Position numbers and translations under genes: made by a program. A DNA stretch of 64,000 nucleotides. Origin: Mesotoga sp. Brook.08.105.5.1. GTDB lineage: Bacteria; Thermotogota; Thermotogae; Petrotogales; Kosmotogaceae. The notes beneath the pieces were generated by a model. That model did no database searches and was not told the origin of the DNA. It worked only from the letters and a program-made list of their open reading frames with translations. Each line of letters starts with the position of its first letter. Position 1 is the first letter of the stretch. Shown here one piece after another: positions 45,571 to 55,119 of the stretch. The stretch lies in the NCBI RefSeq assembly GCF_002752635.1, contig NZ_AYTW01000012.1, forward strand, positions 1-64,000. The letters run 5' to 3'.

Positions 45571-46863
45571 ATGGCCAGGGGGAAGGATTATACAGTTTCT
45601 CTCGATGTTGGCACGAACACCCTTAAGGGTGTGGTGGTAAGCAGAGAACAGACAGGTCAGATGACTCTTGAGGCTTATGGGAGTGTCAAGACTGTTGGGC
45701 TCGACAAGGGCGAGGTTAAAGATGCGGTTGCTCTTAAGCAGTCCATTCAGAAGCTGATTGAGGATCTAACAGGTCAGATGGGCAAGAAGGACGTTGAGGC
45801 AGACTTCAAGATCAGTTTCACAGATGGGGACTATTCAGTATTCTCGGAGAACATAGAAGAAATTCTCTCCGAAGAGAAACAGGTAATGGTGAAAGAGCAA
45901 ACGATTTTGAGCATTATGAGTCGTCTCAAGGCGGAGAAGATGAAGACGGGCAACACTAATATACACAGAAGCTATATCCGCAAGTATATTCTCGATGATG
46001 ATAAAGTCGTCTTCAATCCCGTTGAGATGTACGCGAAGAAACTGAATGTCGAGATGGTTTTTGTTTCAAGCGAAGGCAAGTCGGTCGAGATCTTCAGAAG
46101 GCTCTTCGAAGAACTCTTCGGCAGAGGTGACTTCTTCATCTCTCCAGCGCTTATTTCTGCATCTGAAGCTGTATTGACGGATACTGAGAAGCAGCACGGT
46201 GTGGTTAGCGTTGTCCTCGGACACAGTTTCTCCGAAACCGTAATCTACAGGGAGAATCTTCCCGTTTACATCTCGAGAATTCCTCTTGGAATAAGACACA
46301 TAGTGCTGGATGTAGCGAGGGTTCTCGGTACATCGGTAGATGAAGCCGAGAGATTGCTTGTCAATTACGGCCATTGCAGTATGTTCCCGCCTGATGCTGA
46401 AGACGTTGTGGAGTACTTTGGACTTGATGAAAGAACTAGAAAGAATGTCTCGGTAAGAAGACTCTCCACAGTTATCTATGCGAGGGTGAAAGAGCTTCTG
46501 AACAAGATCAGAAAAGAGATCCAGCTCTTCATAATAAACAATCCGGAATACTCCGAAGAAAGGATTCCCGGAGGAGTCGTTTTCACTGGTGGGGGCTCCA
46601 AGCTGAGAGGTCTTACGGATGTAGGCGTTGAGTCTCTAAAGATGCCGGTAAGAATTGGTACATATGAAACTAGTTTCAACAAAAGAATTGAGAACAGTCA
46701 TGATGTTGCTAATGACCCAGTATTCAGCTCCTGTTTAGGCAATCTTGTTTCCCCCGAGGAAGTCCAGGGAGAAGCCGTAGAAAGCGTGGTTGAAAGACCC
46801 AAGAAAGATTTTGGATCGTTTATAAAATCCCTCTTCTTTGGAGGTGAAGATGATGAGCTTTGA
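45571..46863 (+). CDS. ftsA: Cell division protein FtsA
   Basis: A 430-residue actin-like protein that tethers FtsZ to the membrane. Phosphate 1 motif SLDVGTNTLKGVVV (about residue 10), SHS2-region strands, and VVFTGGGSKLRGL (about 336), the adenosine motif. The C-terminus (DFGSFIKSLFFGG) can form the amphipathic membrane helix. ATG at 45571 follows GAGGTGAC. Confidence 0.92.
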   Translation: MARGKDYTVSLDVGTNTLKGVVVSREQTGQMTLEAYGSVKTVGLDKGEVKDAVALKQSIQKLIEDLTGQMGKKDVEADFKISFTDGDYSVFSENIEEILSEEKQVMVKEQTILSIMSRLKAEKMKTGNTNIHRSYIRKYILDDDKVVFNPVEMYAKKLNVEMVFVSSEGKSVEIFRRLFEELFGRGDFFISPALISASEAVLTDTEKQHGVVSVVLGHSFSETVIYRENLPVYISRIPLGIRHIVLDVARVLGTSVDEAERLLVNYGHCSMFPPDAEDVVEYFGLDERTRKNVSVRRLSTVIYARVKELLNKIRKEIQLFIINNPEYSEERIPGGVVFTGGGSKLRGLTDVGVESLKMPVRIGTYETSFNKRIENSHDVANDPVFSSCLGNLVSPEEVQGEAVESVVERPKKDFGSFIKSLFFGGEDDEL

Positions 46864-47899
46864 GATTGACACAGGAAAGAAGAATGCTGAAATCAGATTG
46901 CCATCCATAAAAGTCATTGGTGTTGGTGGAGCAGGCGGTAACGCCGTAAACAGAATGATATCCGAAGGAATCCACGGCGTCACCTTCATCGCGGCAAATA
47001 CAGATATTCAGGTTCTTGAAAGCAATAAGGCCGATCTTAAGATTCAGCTTGGAACTGAACTGACTAGAGGCCTGGGAGCCGGCGGTAACCCAAATGTCGG
47101 TGAGAGAGCGGCAGAGGAATCGGTTGACGAAATCGGGACCTTTCTTGAAGACACCGATCTGCTGTTTATCACTGCAGGAATGGGCGGTGGCACCGGAACG
47201 GGCGCAGCACCAATAGTAGCTTCGATTGCAAGGGAAATGGGAATCCTTACCGTTGCAGTGGTCACAACCCCCTTCTTCTTCGAAGGTAATACGAGATTAA
47301 AGACTGCCAACGAAGGCTTGAGAAGGCTTAAGAACTCAGTGGATACTCTCATCAGAATCTCGAACAACAAGCTTCTTCAAGAACTGCCGCCGAACACCTC
47401 AATAGTCGATGCCTTCGCCAAGGCCGACGAGACGCTCCATCATGGAATAAAGGGAATCTCGGAACTGATTACGAAACGGGGATACATTAACCTGGACTTT
47501 GCCGATGTCGAGTCGGTTTTGAGAAATGCCGGAACGGCGATGCTGGGAATTGGCGTGGGCTCAGGCGAAAGGCGTGCAGAAGAAGCAGCTCGAAGAGCTC
47601 TTGAAAGCCGACTGTTGGAAAAGCCCATCGACAACGCGACGGGGATAATTCTAAATGTTTCGGCGAAGAACATAACCTTGAGAGAGATGAATATTGCGGC
47701 TGCAATTGTGAGACAGAACTGCAGCGAAGACGCAGACGTGAAGCTTGGGCTCATTGTCGACCCGGATATGAACGATGATGAACTTGACATAACTTTGATT
47801 GCAGCGGGTCTTGAACTAGACGAGGGCGAACTCATGGGTGATGCTTCCGACATCCCCGCGATTTACCGATTCGGACTGGATATAAACGAGGAGGAGTGA
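46850..47899 (+). CDS. ftsZ: Cell division protein FtsZ
   Basis: A 349-residue tubulin homologue forming the division ring. IKVIGVGGAGGNAVNRM, the GTP signature GGGTGTGAAP (about residue 108), and the T7 loop NLDFADVESVL. The C-terminal DIPAIYRFGLDINEEE includes the tail that binds FtsA. Two adjacent ATGs (46850, 46853) follow GGAGGTG inside ftsA; either may start. Confidence 0.97.
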   Translation: MMSFEIDTGKKNAEIRLPSIKVIGVGGAGGNAVNRMISEGIHGVTFIAANTDIQVLESNKADLKIQLGTELTRGLGAGGNPNVGERAAEESVDEIGTFLEDTDLLFITAGMGGGTGTGAAPIVASIAREMGILTVAVVTTPFFFEGNTRLKTANEGLRRLKNSVDTLIRISNNKLLQELPPNTSIVDAFAKADETLHHGIKGISELITKRGYINLDFADVESVLRNAGTAMLGIGVGSGERRAEEAARRALESRLLEKPIDNATGIILNVSAKNITLREMNIAAAIVRQNCSEDADVKLGLIVDPDMNDDELDITLIAAGLELDEGELMGDASDIPAIYRFGLDINEEE

Positions 47900-47902
47900 T
47901 CG

Positions 47903-49597
47903 TTGAGAGTCTATAAAAGACTCGGAGAGCTTCTCATAGATCAGGGACTCCTAAGTGAAGATGCTCTCCAGCAGGCCGTAACTCTACAGAAAAAAGTCGG
48001 GAAGCCGCTCGGTGAAGTTCTTGTTGGTATGGGCGTAATCTCCTGGGACGACATATACGATTCACTCTCAAAGCAATACGGGCTTAAGGTGCTCGAAGAT
48101 TTGCCTAATATCGTTACTCCCGATGTCCTAAGAATGATTCCTAAGCCTGTTGCAGACAGGCTTAGTGTAATCCCTATAGAGTTTGATCACGAAAAAGGGA
48201 TCCTTAAGGTGGTAACTACTGAAGTTCTTAGGGTTCCTCAGATAGACAGAGAGCTCTCCTTCCTCACAGGAAACAAGATTAGTACGCTCCTTGTACCTCC
48301 ACCAATGTTCGATGCTCTCTACAAATCTTCGTATGACGAGTCTGCCTCCAGCGAGATAATAGACAATACTTTCAGCATAGAACAGCACACGGAAATTGAT
48401 CTTGAAGATGACAGACAGGACGAAACCGATGATACTCCCGTCGCGAAGTTCATAAACTCACTTCTGGACAACGGCATAAGAAGCGATGCCAGTGACGTCC
48501 ATCTGGAGCCCTACGAGAAAATGGCCGTTGCCAGACTGAGAGTCGACGGCGTTCTGAGAAAGGTCCTGAGCTATCCGCGCAAAGCTCATAATTCTGTAGT
48601 GTCGAGAATCAAAGTCATGTGTAAGCTGGATATTTCAGAGAAGAGAATGCCTCAGGATGGAAAGTTCTATATTAGGAGAGGCAATGAGCAGTTCGACATG
48701 AGAGTTTCGACAATGCCAACGATTTTCGGCGAGAAAGTTGTTATGAGAATCCTCAGGGTATCAAATGCGAAGAAGAAGCTTGAAGATCTCGGTCTTTCAG
48801 ACCACAACAGAGAGCGTTTCGAAAGCATAATCAACGCTCCGTACGGTATCATACTGGTATCTGGTCCTACGGGAAGCGGAAAGTCCACTACTCTGGTAGC
48901 GGTCCTAAACCAAGTAACCTCGGAGAAGGTTAACGTGCTTACGGCAGAAGACCCTGTTGAATATACTATTGAAGGTATTTCTCAGTGCCAGGTGAACACG
49001 GACATCGGATTGACTTTTGCGAGATACCTGCGATCTTTCCTGCGTCAGGACCCTGACATAATAATGGTCGGCGAGATCAGAGACAGAGAGACTGCACAGC
49101 TGGCGATTGAGGCATCGCTAACTGGACATCTTGTTTTCTCGACAATCCATACCAACAGTGCTGCAGGCGCGGTTGCTCGACTTGTCAACATGGGGGTTGA
49201 TCCCTTCCTACTTGGCACTTCATTGATCGGAGTTATGGGGCAGCGATTGGTAAGAAAGCTCTGTAACAACTGTAAGGTCAAAATACCAGTGAGAGAAGAA
49301 CTAAGAAAGATGGCCTCAACCTTTTACCCCGATAGAAATGACTTCAGCGAGTACATTCCTGGAAATGGCTGCCCCGAGTGCCGGGGAATGGGTTATAGGG
49401 GTAGAACCAGTATTAGCGAAATCCTAGTTGTTGACAACAATCTTCGTCAGATGATTGGTCAGAACGCTTCAGAGAGAGAGCTTGCTCAAGCTGCCGTGAA
49501 GGCTGGAATGCGAACGCTTTACAACGATGGGGTGCAGAAGGTGATCGACGGAGTCACTTCCCTTGAGGAGATAAAAAGAGTTGCCATAGAGTACTAG
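47903..49597 (+). CDS. Type IV pilus/type II secretion assembly ATPase (PilB/GspE)
   Basis: A 564-residue motor ATPase. N-terminal MshEN-like domain (RLGELLIDQGLLSEDALQQA). Core with SGPTGSGKSTT Walker A (about residue 317), Asp-box AEDPVEYTIEGI, Walker B QDPDIIMVGEIRD, and C-terminal zinc-type CNNCKV...GNGCPECRGMGY. Powers pilus or pseudopilus assembly; PilB and GspE cannot be told apart here. TTG start at 47903 after AGGAGG, 4 bases after ftsZ. Confidence 0.93.
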   Translation: MRVYKRLGELLIDQGLLSEDALQQAVTLQKKVGKPLGEVLVGMGVISWDDIYDSLSKQYGLKVLEDLPNIVTPDVLRMIPKPVADRLSVIPIEFDHEKGILKVVTTEVLRVPQIDRELSFLTGNKISTLLVPPPMFDALYKSSYDESASSEIIDNTFSIEQHTEIDLEDDRQDETDDTPVAKFINSLLDNGIRSDASDVHLEPYEKMAVARLRVDGVLRKVLSYPRKAHNSVVSRIKVMCKLDISEKRMPQDGKFYIRRGNEQFDMRVSTMPTIFGEKVVMRILRVSNAKKKLEDLGLSDHNRERFESIINAPYGIILVSGPTGSGKSTTLVAVLNQVTSEKVNVLTAEDPVEYTIEGISQCQVNTDIGLTFARYLRSFLRQDPDIIMVGEIRDRETAQLAIEASLTGHLVFSTIHTNSAAGAVARLVNMGVDPFLLGTSLIGVMGQRLVRKLCNNCKVKIPVREELRKMASTFYPDRNDFSEYIPGNGCPECRGMGYRGRTSISEILVVDNNLRQMIGQNASERELAQAAVKAGMRTLYNDGVQKVIDGVTSLEEIKRVAIEY

Positions 49598-49618
49598 CCA
49601 GACTTCCTCTTCTCGATC

Positions 49619-49685
49619 CATACTTACGCATACTCAAACATACTCACAGAAGTCGTGAATAGTCGTCTTTTATCGCGAATAGTCG
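49619..49685. repeat. Phased direct repeats upstream of the ornithine operon
   Basis: Three tandem 10-bp units, CATACTTACG, CATACTCAAA and CATACTCACA (49619-49648), are followed by TCGTGAATAGTCG (49653-49665) and TCGCGAATAGTCG (49673-49685), whose starts are exactly 20 bp apart. Spacing in whole helical turns suggests cooperative regulator binding. The first gene starts 81 bases downstream. GATAAT at 49735-49740 is a possible -10 box. Confidence 0.55.
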
Positions 49686-49766
49686 CATAATGCGCAAATA
49701 GCCTCCCCATCTCGCCGATGATAGTATTGAATCGGATAATTACAAATTCGGATAGGAGGTTTCTTT

Positions 49767-50792
49767 ATGGCGTACAGAGTATTAGTTTGGGGCCTTGGCT
49801 CAATGGGAAGCGGAGTGGCCCGTAATGTTGCCAAGAAAGAAGAACTAAGACTGGTTGGAGCCGTTGAAAAGGATTCAGAAAAGATCGGAAAGGATCTTGG
49901 AGAATATCTCGACGGCAAGAAGACAGGTAGGTTGATCTATTCGGATGTGGGCGAGGCAATTGCCGAAACGAGACCAGACATAGTTGTAATAGCTACGAAC
50001 TCCTTTGTAGAAGAAGTACTTCCCAAAATAGAGATGGCTGCAAAACACCACGTGGATATTCTTACGATAGCCGAAGAGATGGCCTTCCCATTCGCTTCGC
50101 ATCCAGAGGAATCCGAAGTCCTCGAGAACATCGCCTGGCGTTATGGAGTATCTATTCTTGGTACGGGAATAAATCCAGGGTTCGTGCTTGACCTATTGAT
50201 AATCGCTATGACAGGTGCATGTCTAAAGGTCGAGAGGATAGAAGCAAGAAGGATCAACGATCTTTCTCCCTTCGGAAAGACTGTGATGAAAACCCAAGGA
50301 GTAGGCACTTCACCTGAGGAATTCAAGAAGGGAATTGAGTCGGGAGAGATAGTAGGACACATAGGCTTCCAGCAGTCAATCGCAATGATTGGAAATGCTT
50401 TAGGGTGGAACATCGATAGAGTTGAAGAGACTCGTGAGCCAATCATATCAAGAACAGAGAGGAAGACTGATGTTGCACACGTAATGCCCGGTATGGTGGC
50501 CGGCTGCAGACATATAGGCCGGGGTTATTGTGGTGACAGACTAGTGATAGAGCTTATTCATCCCCAGCAGATCCTTCCGGAAATCGAAGGGGTCGACACT
50601 GGCGACTACATAGATATTTTCGGCGACCCGGAGATTCACCTTTCAGTAAAACCCGAGATTCCCGGCGGAAAGGGGACTATAGCCCTTGCTACAAACATGA
50701 TTCCCGCAGTAATTGAGGCGACTCCCGGACTGATTGAAATGAGTGAGTTGCCTGTACCGAGGTGCTTGATCGACGAGATCAGGGAGATGTAA
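49767..50792 (+). CDS. ord: 2,4-diaminopentanoate dehydrogenase
   Basis: A 341-residue NAD(P)-dependent enzyme that oxidatively deaminates (2R,4S)-2,4-diaminopentanoate to 2-amino-4-oxopentanoate, the second step after D-ornithine aminomutase. N-terminal Rossmann motif VWGLGSMGSGVARNV; DapB-like fold with TGINPGFVLDLL. Identity is supported by the operon ortA-ortB-oraS-oraE behind it. Ribosome site AGGAGG. Confidence 0.93.
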   Translation: MAYRVLVWGLGSMGSGVARNVAKKEELRLVGAVEKDSEKIGKDLGEYLDGKKTGRLIYSDVGEAIAETRPDIVVIATNSFVEEVLPKIEMAAKHHVDILTIAEEMAFPFASHPEESEVLENIAWRYGVSILGTGINPGFVLDLLIIAMTGACLKVERIEARRINDLSPFGKTVMKTQGVGTSPEEFKKGIESGEIVGHIGFQQSIAMIGNALGWNIDRVEETREPIISRTERKTDVAHVMPGMVAGCRHIGRGYCGDRLVIELIHPQQILPEIEGVDTGDYIDIFGDPEIHLSVKPEIPGGKGTIALATNMIPAVIEATPGLIEMSELPVPRCLIDEIREM

Positions 50793-50794
50793 CT

Positions 50795-51109
50795 ATGAGT
50801 GCAATCAAGGGGCAGTGGGTCCAGATACACCAGATCCTCCTCGATATTGGCGAGAGAGCTCCCTCCGTTCCCGAGGACACGAAGAACGTCCCTCTTGAAC
50901 TGAGAATCAGGGGCTTTCTCATTGAAGAGAAGGCCGAAGTCGGCGAAATGGTCACTGTAGAAACCGCCTCGGGGAGAAGAGTTCACGGAAAACTTGAATG
51001 CGTCGAGCCCACGCATGAACACAACTTCGGAGACAATATTCCCGAACTCTCTGAGGCCGGAATTGAACTAACTCGATGGCTTACTGGTGGCGATAGCGAT
51101 GCAGAATAG
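50795..51109 (+). CDS. ortA: 2-amino-4-oxopentanoate thiolase, OrtA subunit
   Basis: A 104-residue small subunit of the thiolase that splits 2-amino-4-oxopentanoate with CoA into acetyl-CoA and alanine. KGQWVQIHQILLDIGERAPSVPEDT and CVEPTHEHNFG are characteristic. ATG at 50795, two bases after the ord stop, with AGGGAG upstream. Overlaps ortB. Confidence 0.92.
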   Translation: MSAIKGQWVQIHQILLDIGERAPSVPEDTKNVPLELRIRGFLIEEKAEVGEMVTVETASGRRVHGKLECVEPTHEHNFGDNIPELSEAGIELTRWLTGGDSDAE

Positions 51110-52523
51110 ATCATACGAATCAGTAATGGCGAGAAGAAAAGAGATAATGAAGGCATCTGTTGGAGTTGATTACGACAAATACGAACTCGAAGGGATTGCC
51201 TTTGACTACGAAGCGCTCATGAGAGATACTTCGTACCCTATTGAGGAGATCAGAAAAATTCAGTCAGAAACCGGAGTTGGGGATACCCCTCTGATTGAGC
51301 TCAAGAATATCACGAGACTCGTAAGAACAATCAGTGAACCGGGCAAGGGCGCCAGAATTTTCCTGAAAGACGAGGCGACTAACCCTTCAGGAAGCTTCAA
51401 GGACAGGCGTGCATCAGTGAGTGTTGCAAGGGCAAAGGAGCTCGGTTACAAAGGCGTAATCGCCGCGACCAGTGGAAACTACGGAGCTGCCGTTGCCTCT
51501 CAATCTATGAAAAGGGCTTTGAAGTGCATCGTTGTTCAGGAGTGTTATGACAGCAAAGGGAAAGGTCAACCTGAGATTCTGGAGAAGGCTCGCGCCTGTG
51601 AAGCTTACGGAGCAGAAGTAGCCCAGCTTACGGTCGGTCCGGAGCTCTTCTACTACTTCCTCCTTCTTCTTGAGGAAACTGGGTTCTTCAATGCATCCCT
51701 CTATACACCTTATGCGATTGCGGGCATCGAGTCTTTGGGATATGAGATTGTGGAACAGTCAAATAGAATGATCGGAATGAATCCTGATTACGTCCTCGCT
51801 ACACACGCCGGGGGAGGCAATCTCACGGGAACGGCCAGAGGTCTTAGAAAGGCAGGCGCAAAGGAAACACAAGTCATTGGAGTCAGCGTCGATCTTTCCG
51901 GTCTTCACATGGCGAGCAATAGAGACTTCAACAGGAAATCCTTTACCACCGGTCATACTGGATTTGGAATACCATTTGCTGTTCTCCCGGATAGATCAGA
52001 TGTTCCAAGGAATGCTGCAAGAGCCTTGAGATACATGGACAGGTATCTTCTCGTTACGCAAGGAGAAGTATTTTATGTTACTGAAATGCTTGCGAGACTT
52101 GAGGGCCTTCAGCGAGGTCCGGCAGGTAACACGAGTCTGACAGCAGCTATAGCTCTTGCCAGAGAACTACCCGAAGACAAAACAATAGTAGTCCAGGAAA
52201 CCGAATATACAGGTGCAGGTAAGCTACCCAGCGCACAATTGACCTTTGCTAGAGAAAACGGGATAGAGATTGTGAGGGGAGACCCTTTAGCCCTGGATGC
52301 TCCGGGCAAGACAATATCTATCCCTGAGAGCCACTCTCAGATTGCATACAAAGAAGTGAACATGACAGACTTAAGGAGATCCTATATAAAACAACTGATT
52401 AGACGGGAGGTTACATTGATCGAGAGCGATTACGAATACTTATCCGAAGAGCTCAAGACTGATGTAGCTAAAGTCAAGGAATTGGTTAAGGAGGTAAGTG
52501 CTAATGTCGATTCAGAGAACTGA
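51099..52523 (+). CDS. ortB: 2-amino-4-oxopentanoate thiolase, OrtB subunit
   Basis: A 474-residue PLP-dependent large subunit of fold type II. The PLP lysine is in NPSGSFKDRRAS (about residue 105); the serine-rich TSGNYGAAVAS and phosphate loop AGGGNLTG follow. Works with OrtA. ATG at 51099 overlaps the ortA end by 11 bases. Confidence 0.93.
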   Translation: MQNRSYESVMARRKEIMKASVGVDYDKYELEGIAFDYEALMRDTSYPIEEIRKIQSETGVGDTPLIELKNITRLVRTISEPGKGARIFLKDEATNPSGSFKDRRASVSVARAKELGYKGVIAATSGNYGAAVASQSMKRALKCIVVQECYDSKGKGQPEILEKARACEAYGAEVAQLTVGPELFYYFLLLLEETGFFNASLYTPYAIAGIESLGYEIVEQSNRMIGMNPDYVLATHAGGGNLTGTARGLRKAGAKETQVIGVSVDLSGLHMASNRDFNRKSFTTGHTGFGIPFAVLPDRSDVPRNAARALRYMDRYLLVTQGEVFYVTEMLARLEGLQRGPAGNTSLTAAIALARELPEDKTIVVQETEYTGAGKLPSAQLTFARENGIEIVRGDPLALDAPGKTISIPESHSQIAYKEVNMTDLRRSYIKQLIRREVTLIESDYEYLSEELKTDVAKVKELVKEVSANVDSEN

Positions 52524-52887
52524 TGATTTTGAAAAGCGAAGCCTGCACCTGCAGAACCTTTCAGACGAGGATCTAGACAGTAGGTTCTGGGAGCTTGCGG
52601 ACAAGATCGTCGAGCCGCTGATAGAACTAGCAGAAGGAAACACGAGTCCTTCGATCGAGCGTTCAGTACTTTTGCGGATGGGGCTGGACAGTTTTCAGGC
52701 CGGGGCTATCGTCGCTAAGGCCGTTGAATTCGGTCTCCTTGGCAAGGGTGCCGGGAATCTTGTCCTTTCATACGCCAAGAAGACATCACAACCTTTAGAG
52801 AAAGCTGTGGAAGATCTTGCAACAGGAAAGGGCTGGGAAGAACTTGTCACCTTCTTCAGAGGAGGTGGGGAAAGTGCTGCCCGTTAA
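52504..52887 (+). CDS. oraS: D-ornithine 4,5-aminomutase, S subunit
   Basis: A 127-residue small subunit (DLDSRFWELADKIVEPLIEL; RSVLLRMGLDSFQAGAIV) of the adenosylcobalamin- and PLP-dependent mutase that moves the terminal amino group of D-ornithine. ATG at 52504 follows AAGGAGG. Overlaps ortB by 20 and oraE by 14 bases. Confidence 0.93.
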   Translation: MSIQRTDDFEKRSLHLQNLSDEDLDSRFWELADKIVEPLIELAEGNTSPSIERSVLLRMGLDSFQAGAIVAKAVEFGLLGKGAGNLVLSYAKKTSQPLEKAVEDLATGKGWEELVTFFRGGGESAAR

Positions 52888-55063
52888 CGAAAAGCTGAAG
52901 GTCGAGGAGATTCTTAAGGATCTGCAGCATTATGCTCCGAGAAGAAAGGGCTGGACATGGAGAAAGAAACTGCCCAAAGGAACGAGAGTCGATGGTTTCC
53001 AATATGATCAGATTTCCGAACCGTTGAAGAACAGCATAGGACTACCGGCCTCGCACTATTTTGAGAACATTGATCCGCAACCCGATCCGGTCATTACCTC
53101 CGAGATTGCCTCCGGCAGATTTGAAGATGACATCAGAAGAATGAGAATGGCTGCCTGGCATGGTGCCGACCATATCATGGTTATAAGGACACTAGGCCAG
53201 AGTCATATTGACGGTCTGATCGAAGGAACACCCGAAGGGATAGGAGGCATTCCTATCACACGAAAACAGCTTAGAGCTACTCGAAAAGCTTTGGACGCCA
53301 TTGAAGAAGAAGTTGCAAGACCGATAAACTTCCATTCTTATATTAGTGGAGTGGCAGGACCTGAAATCGCTGTTCTCTTCGCAGAGGAAGGTGTCAACGG
53401 CGCTCATCAGGACCCTCAGTACAACGTTCTTTACAGAGGAATCAATCCTGTGAGATCCTTTGTCGATGCGGCAGCTGCCAAGAAAATCATGGCAAGCGTT
53501 GATATGCTTCAAATAGATGGCGCCCACAACGCGAATGCCTCTGCCAAGAGAGCATGGAAAGTCATGCCCGAACTCCTCGTACAGCATGCAATTAACTGCG
53601 CTTTCTCTGTAAAGGTGGGGATGAAGAAAGATTTGATCGCTCTCTCAACGGTTCCCCCTGTTGTCTCTCCCGCCCCGGAGTTCAAACTCAACTTTATCTA
53701 CGCAATAACTCTGAGAGAACTATTCAAAGATTACAGATTTAGGGCTCAGATGAATACCAGATACATCGAATCAGACTTGATGGATGCAACAAGAATTCAT
53801 GTCCTAGACACTCTGGTTTCGAGACTAACCAAAGCAGACATCCAGTCCACCATAACTCCCGATGAAGGTCGAAATGTTCCGTGGCATGTCAACTCCATAA
53901 GGGGCATCGAAACCGCAAAACATGCTCTCTTGGCTCTGGATGGAATCAAAGACCTACTCCAGATCAACGAAGAGGTTGTGAGGCCAAAGATTAGAGAGCT
54001 GAAGATGCGCGCCATCCTAATGATGGAAGAGATACTGGAAGCAGGCGGATACTTTGAAGCTGCCGAGAGGGGCTTTTTTGTTGATAACGGACAGTACCCC
54101 GAGCGCAATGGCGACGGCATTGCGAGACCGAAAGACGGTGGGATCGGTGCCGGCACCGTTGTTCCTAGGGATGCTGAATACTTTGCCCCCGTATGTGAGC
54201 ACTTCGGATACAACAATCTCCCTGAGGGAATCAAATCGCCCGATGAACTCATAGGTGGTTGCACCCTGCATGACAGATCAAAGATAAAGTACATAGACGA
54301 ACTCGATGAATCCGATAACGTTAATCTTAGAATCGCTCAGCAACTGGAAGACAGGGAGAAAGGTCTGATATCTCCCGAGGTTGAATGGTGGGGCGACGGT
54401 TGGGTTCAGCTAGATTTGACCATCCCCGATGACCCCGATCATGCCGAGGCCGCAGCTCTTGAGATTGCGAAGAGGATGGGCTTTGTAGAAGCAGCAGTCA
54501 TAAGCAAGACCATCCTCCATCCGATTGAGGGGACTTATCTTGAGCTAAAAGCAAAGGTCCCGTTCAAGATAGAGAGAGACTCACTAAAACTACCTGAGAA
54601 GCCTGATCTATTAACCGAAGAAGAGATCGTTTCCTTCGTCGAAGGACATCCAATGAGGGTGGTGGCCGGGACGGTCGGCAACGACGAACATTCGGTTGGA
54701 ATAAGGGAGATCCTAGATATTAAGCACGGAGGAATTGAGAAGTTCGGCTTCAAGTACACCTACCTCGGTACAAGTGTTCCTCCGGAGAAGTTCATTGATG
54801 CGGCCATAGAAACCGGTGCCGAAGCAGTTCTTATCTCCACGATTATCACTCACAACGAAGTCCACGTAAGCAATTTGACGAAGATTTCTCAGCTCGCTAT
54901 AGAAAAGGGCGTACGAGACAGATTGATCTTCATTTCGGGTGGAACCCAGATTACAAATGATCTGGCCGTTTCCTGTGGAATGGATGCCGGATTCGGACGC
55001 GGAACAAAAGGCATTCACGTAGCATCCTTCCTTGTGAAGAAGAAAAGAGAGCTCCTGAGATAG
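52874..55063 (+). CDS. oraE: D-ornithine 4,5-aminomutase, E subunit
   Basis: A 729-residue catalytic subunit. A TIM-barrel part (about residues 1-450) is followed by a Rossmann-like cobalamin domain near the C-terminus, with DEHSVG (the DxHxxG histidine ligand, about residue 605) and TYLGTSVPPEKFIDAAI, then SGGTQITN. GTG at 52874 has GGAGGTGG upstream. A strong terminator follows, so this closes the operon. Ornithine racemase is not encoded nearby. Confidence 0.95.
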   Translation: MLPVNEKLKVEEILKDLQHYAPRRKGWTWRKKLPKGTRVDGFQYDQISEPLKNSIGLPASHYFENIDPQPDPVITSEIASGRFEDDIRRMRMAAWHGADHIMVIRTLGQSHIDGLIEGTPEGIGGIPITRKQLRATRKALDAIEEEVARPINFHSYISGVAGPEIAVLFAEEGVNGAHQDPQYNVLYRGINPVRSFVDAAAAKKIMASVDMLQIDGAHNANASAKRAWKVMPELLVQHAINCAFSVKVGMKKDLIALSTVPPVVSPAPEFKLNFIYAITLRELFKDYRFRAQMNTRYIESDLMDATRIHVLDTLVSRLTKADIQSTITPDEGRNVPWHVNSIRGIETAKHALLALDGIKDLLQINEEVVRPKIRELKMRAILMMEEILEAGGYFEAAERGFFVDNGQYPERNGDGIARPKDGGIGAGTVVPRDAEYFAPVCEHFGYNNLPEGIKSPDELIGGCTLHDRSKIKYIDELDESDNVNLRIAQQLEDREKGLISPEVEWWGDGWVQLDLTIPDDPDHAEAAALEIAKRMGFVEAAVISKTILHPIEGTYLELKAKVPFKIERDSLKLPEKPDLLTEEEIVSFVEGHPMRVVAGTVGNDEHSVGIREILDIKHGGIEKFGFKYTYLGTSVPPEKFIDAAIETGAEAVLISTIITHNEVHVSNLTKISQLAIEKGVRDRLIFISGGTQITNDLAVSCGMDAGFGRGTKGIHVASFLVKKKRELLR

Positions 55064-55075
55064 CTTCTGGTTAAC

Positions 55076-55106
55076 AAGAAGGCGGCACTTGCCGCCTTCT
55101 TTGCGT
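55076..55106 (+). terminator. Terminator of the ornithine operon
   Basis: GAAGGCGGCA and TGCCGCCTTC form a perfect 10-bp stem, then TTTGCG. Confidence 0.85.
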
Positions 55107-55119
55107 TATACTTGAACAG

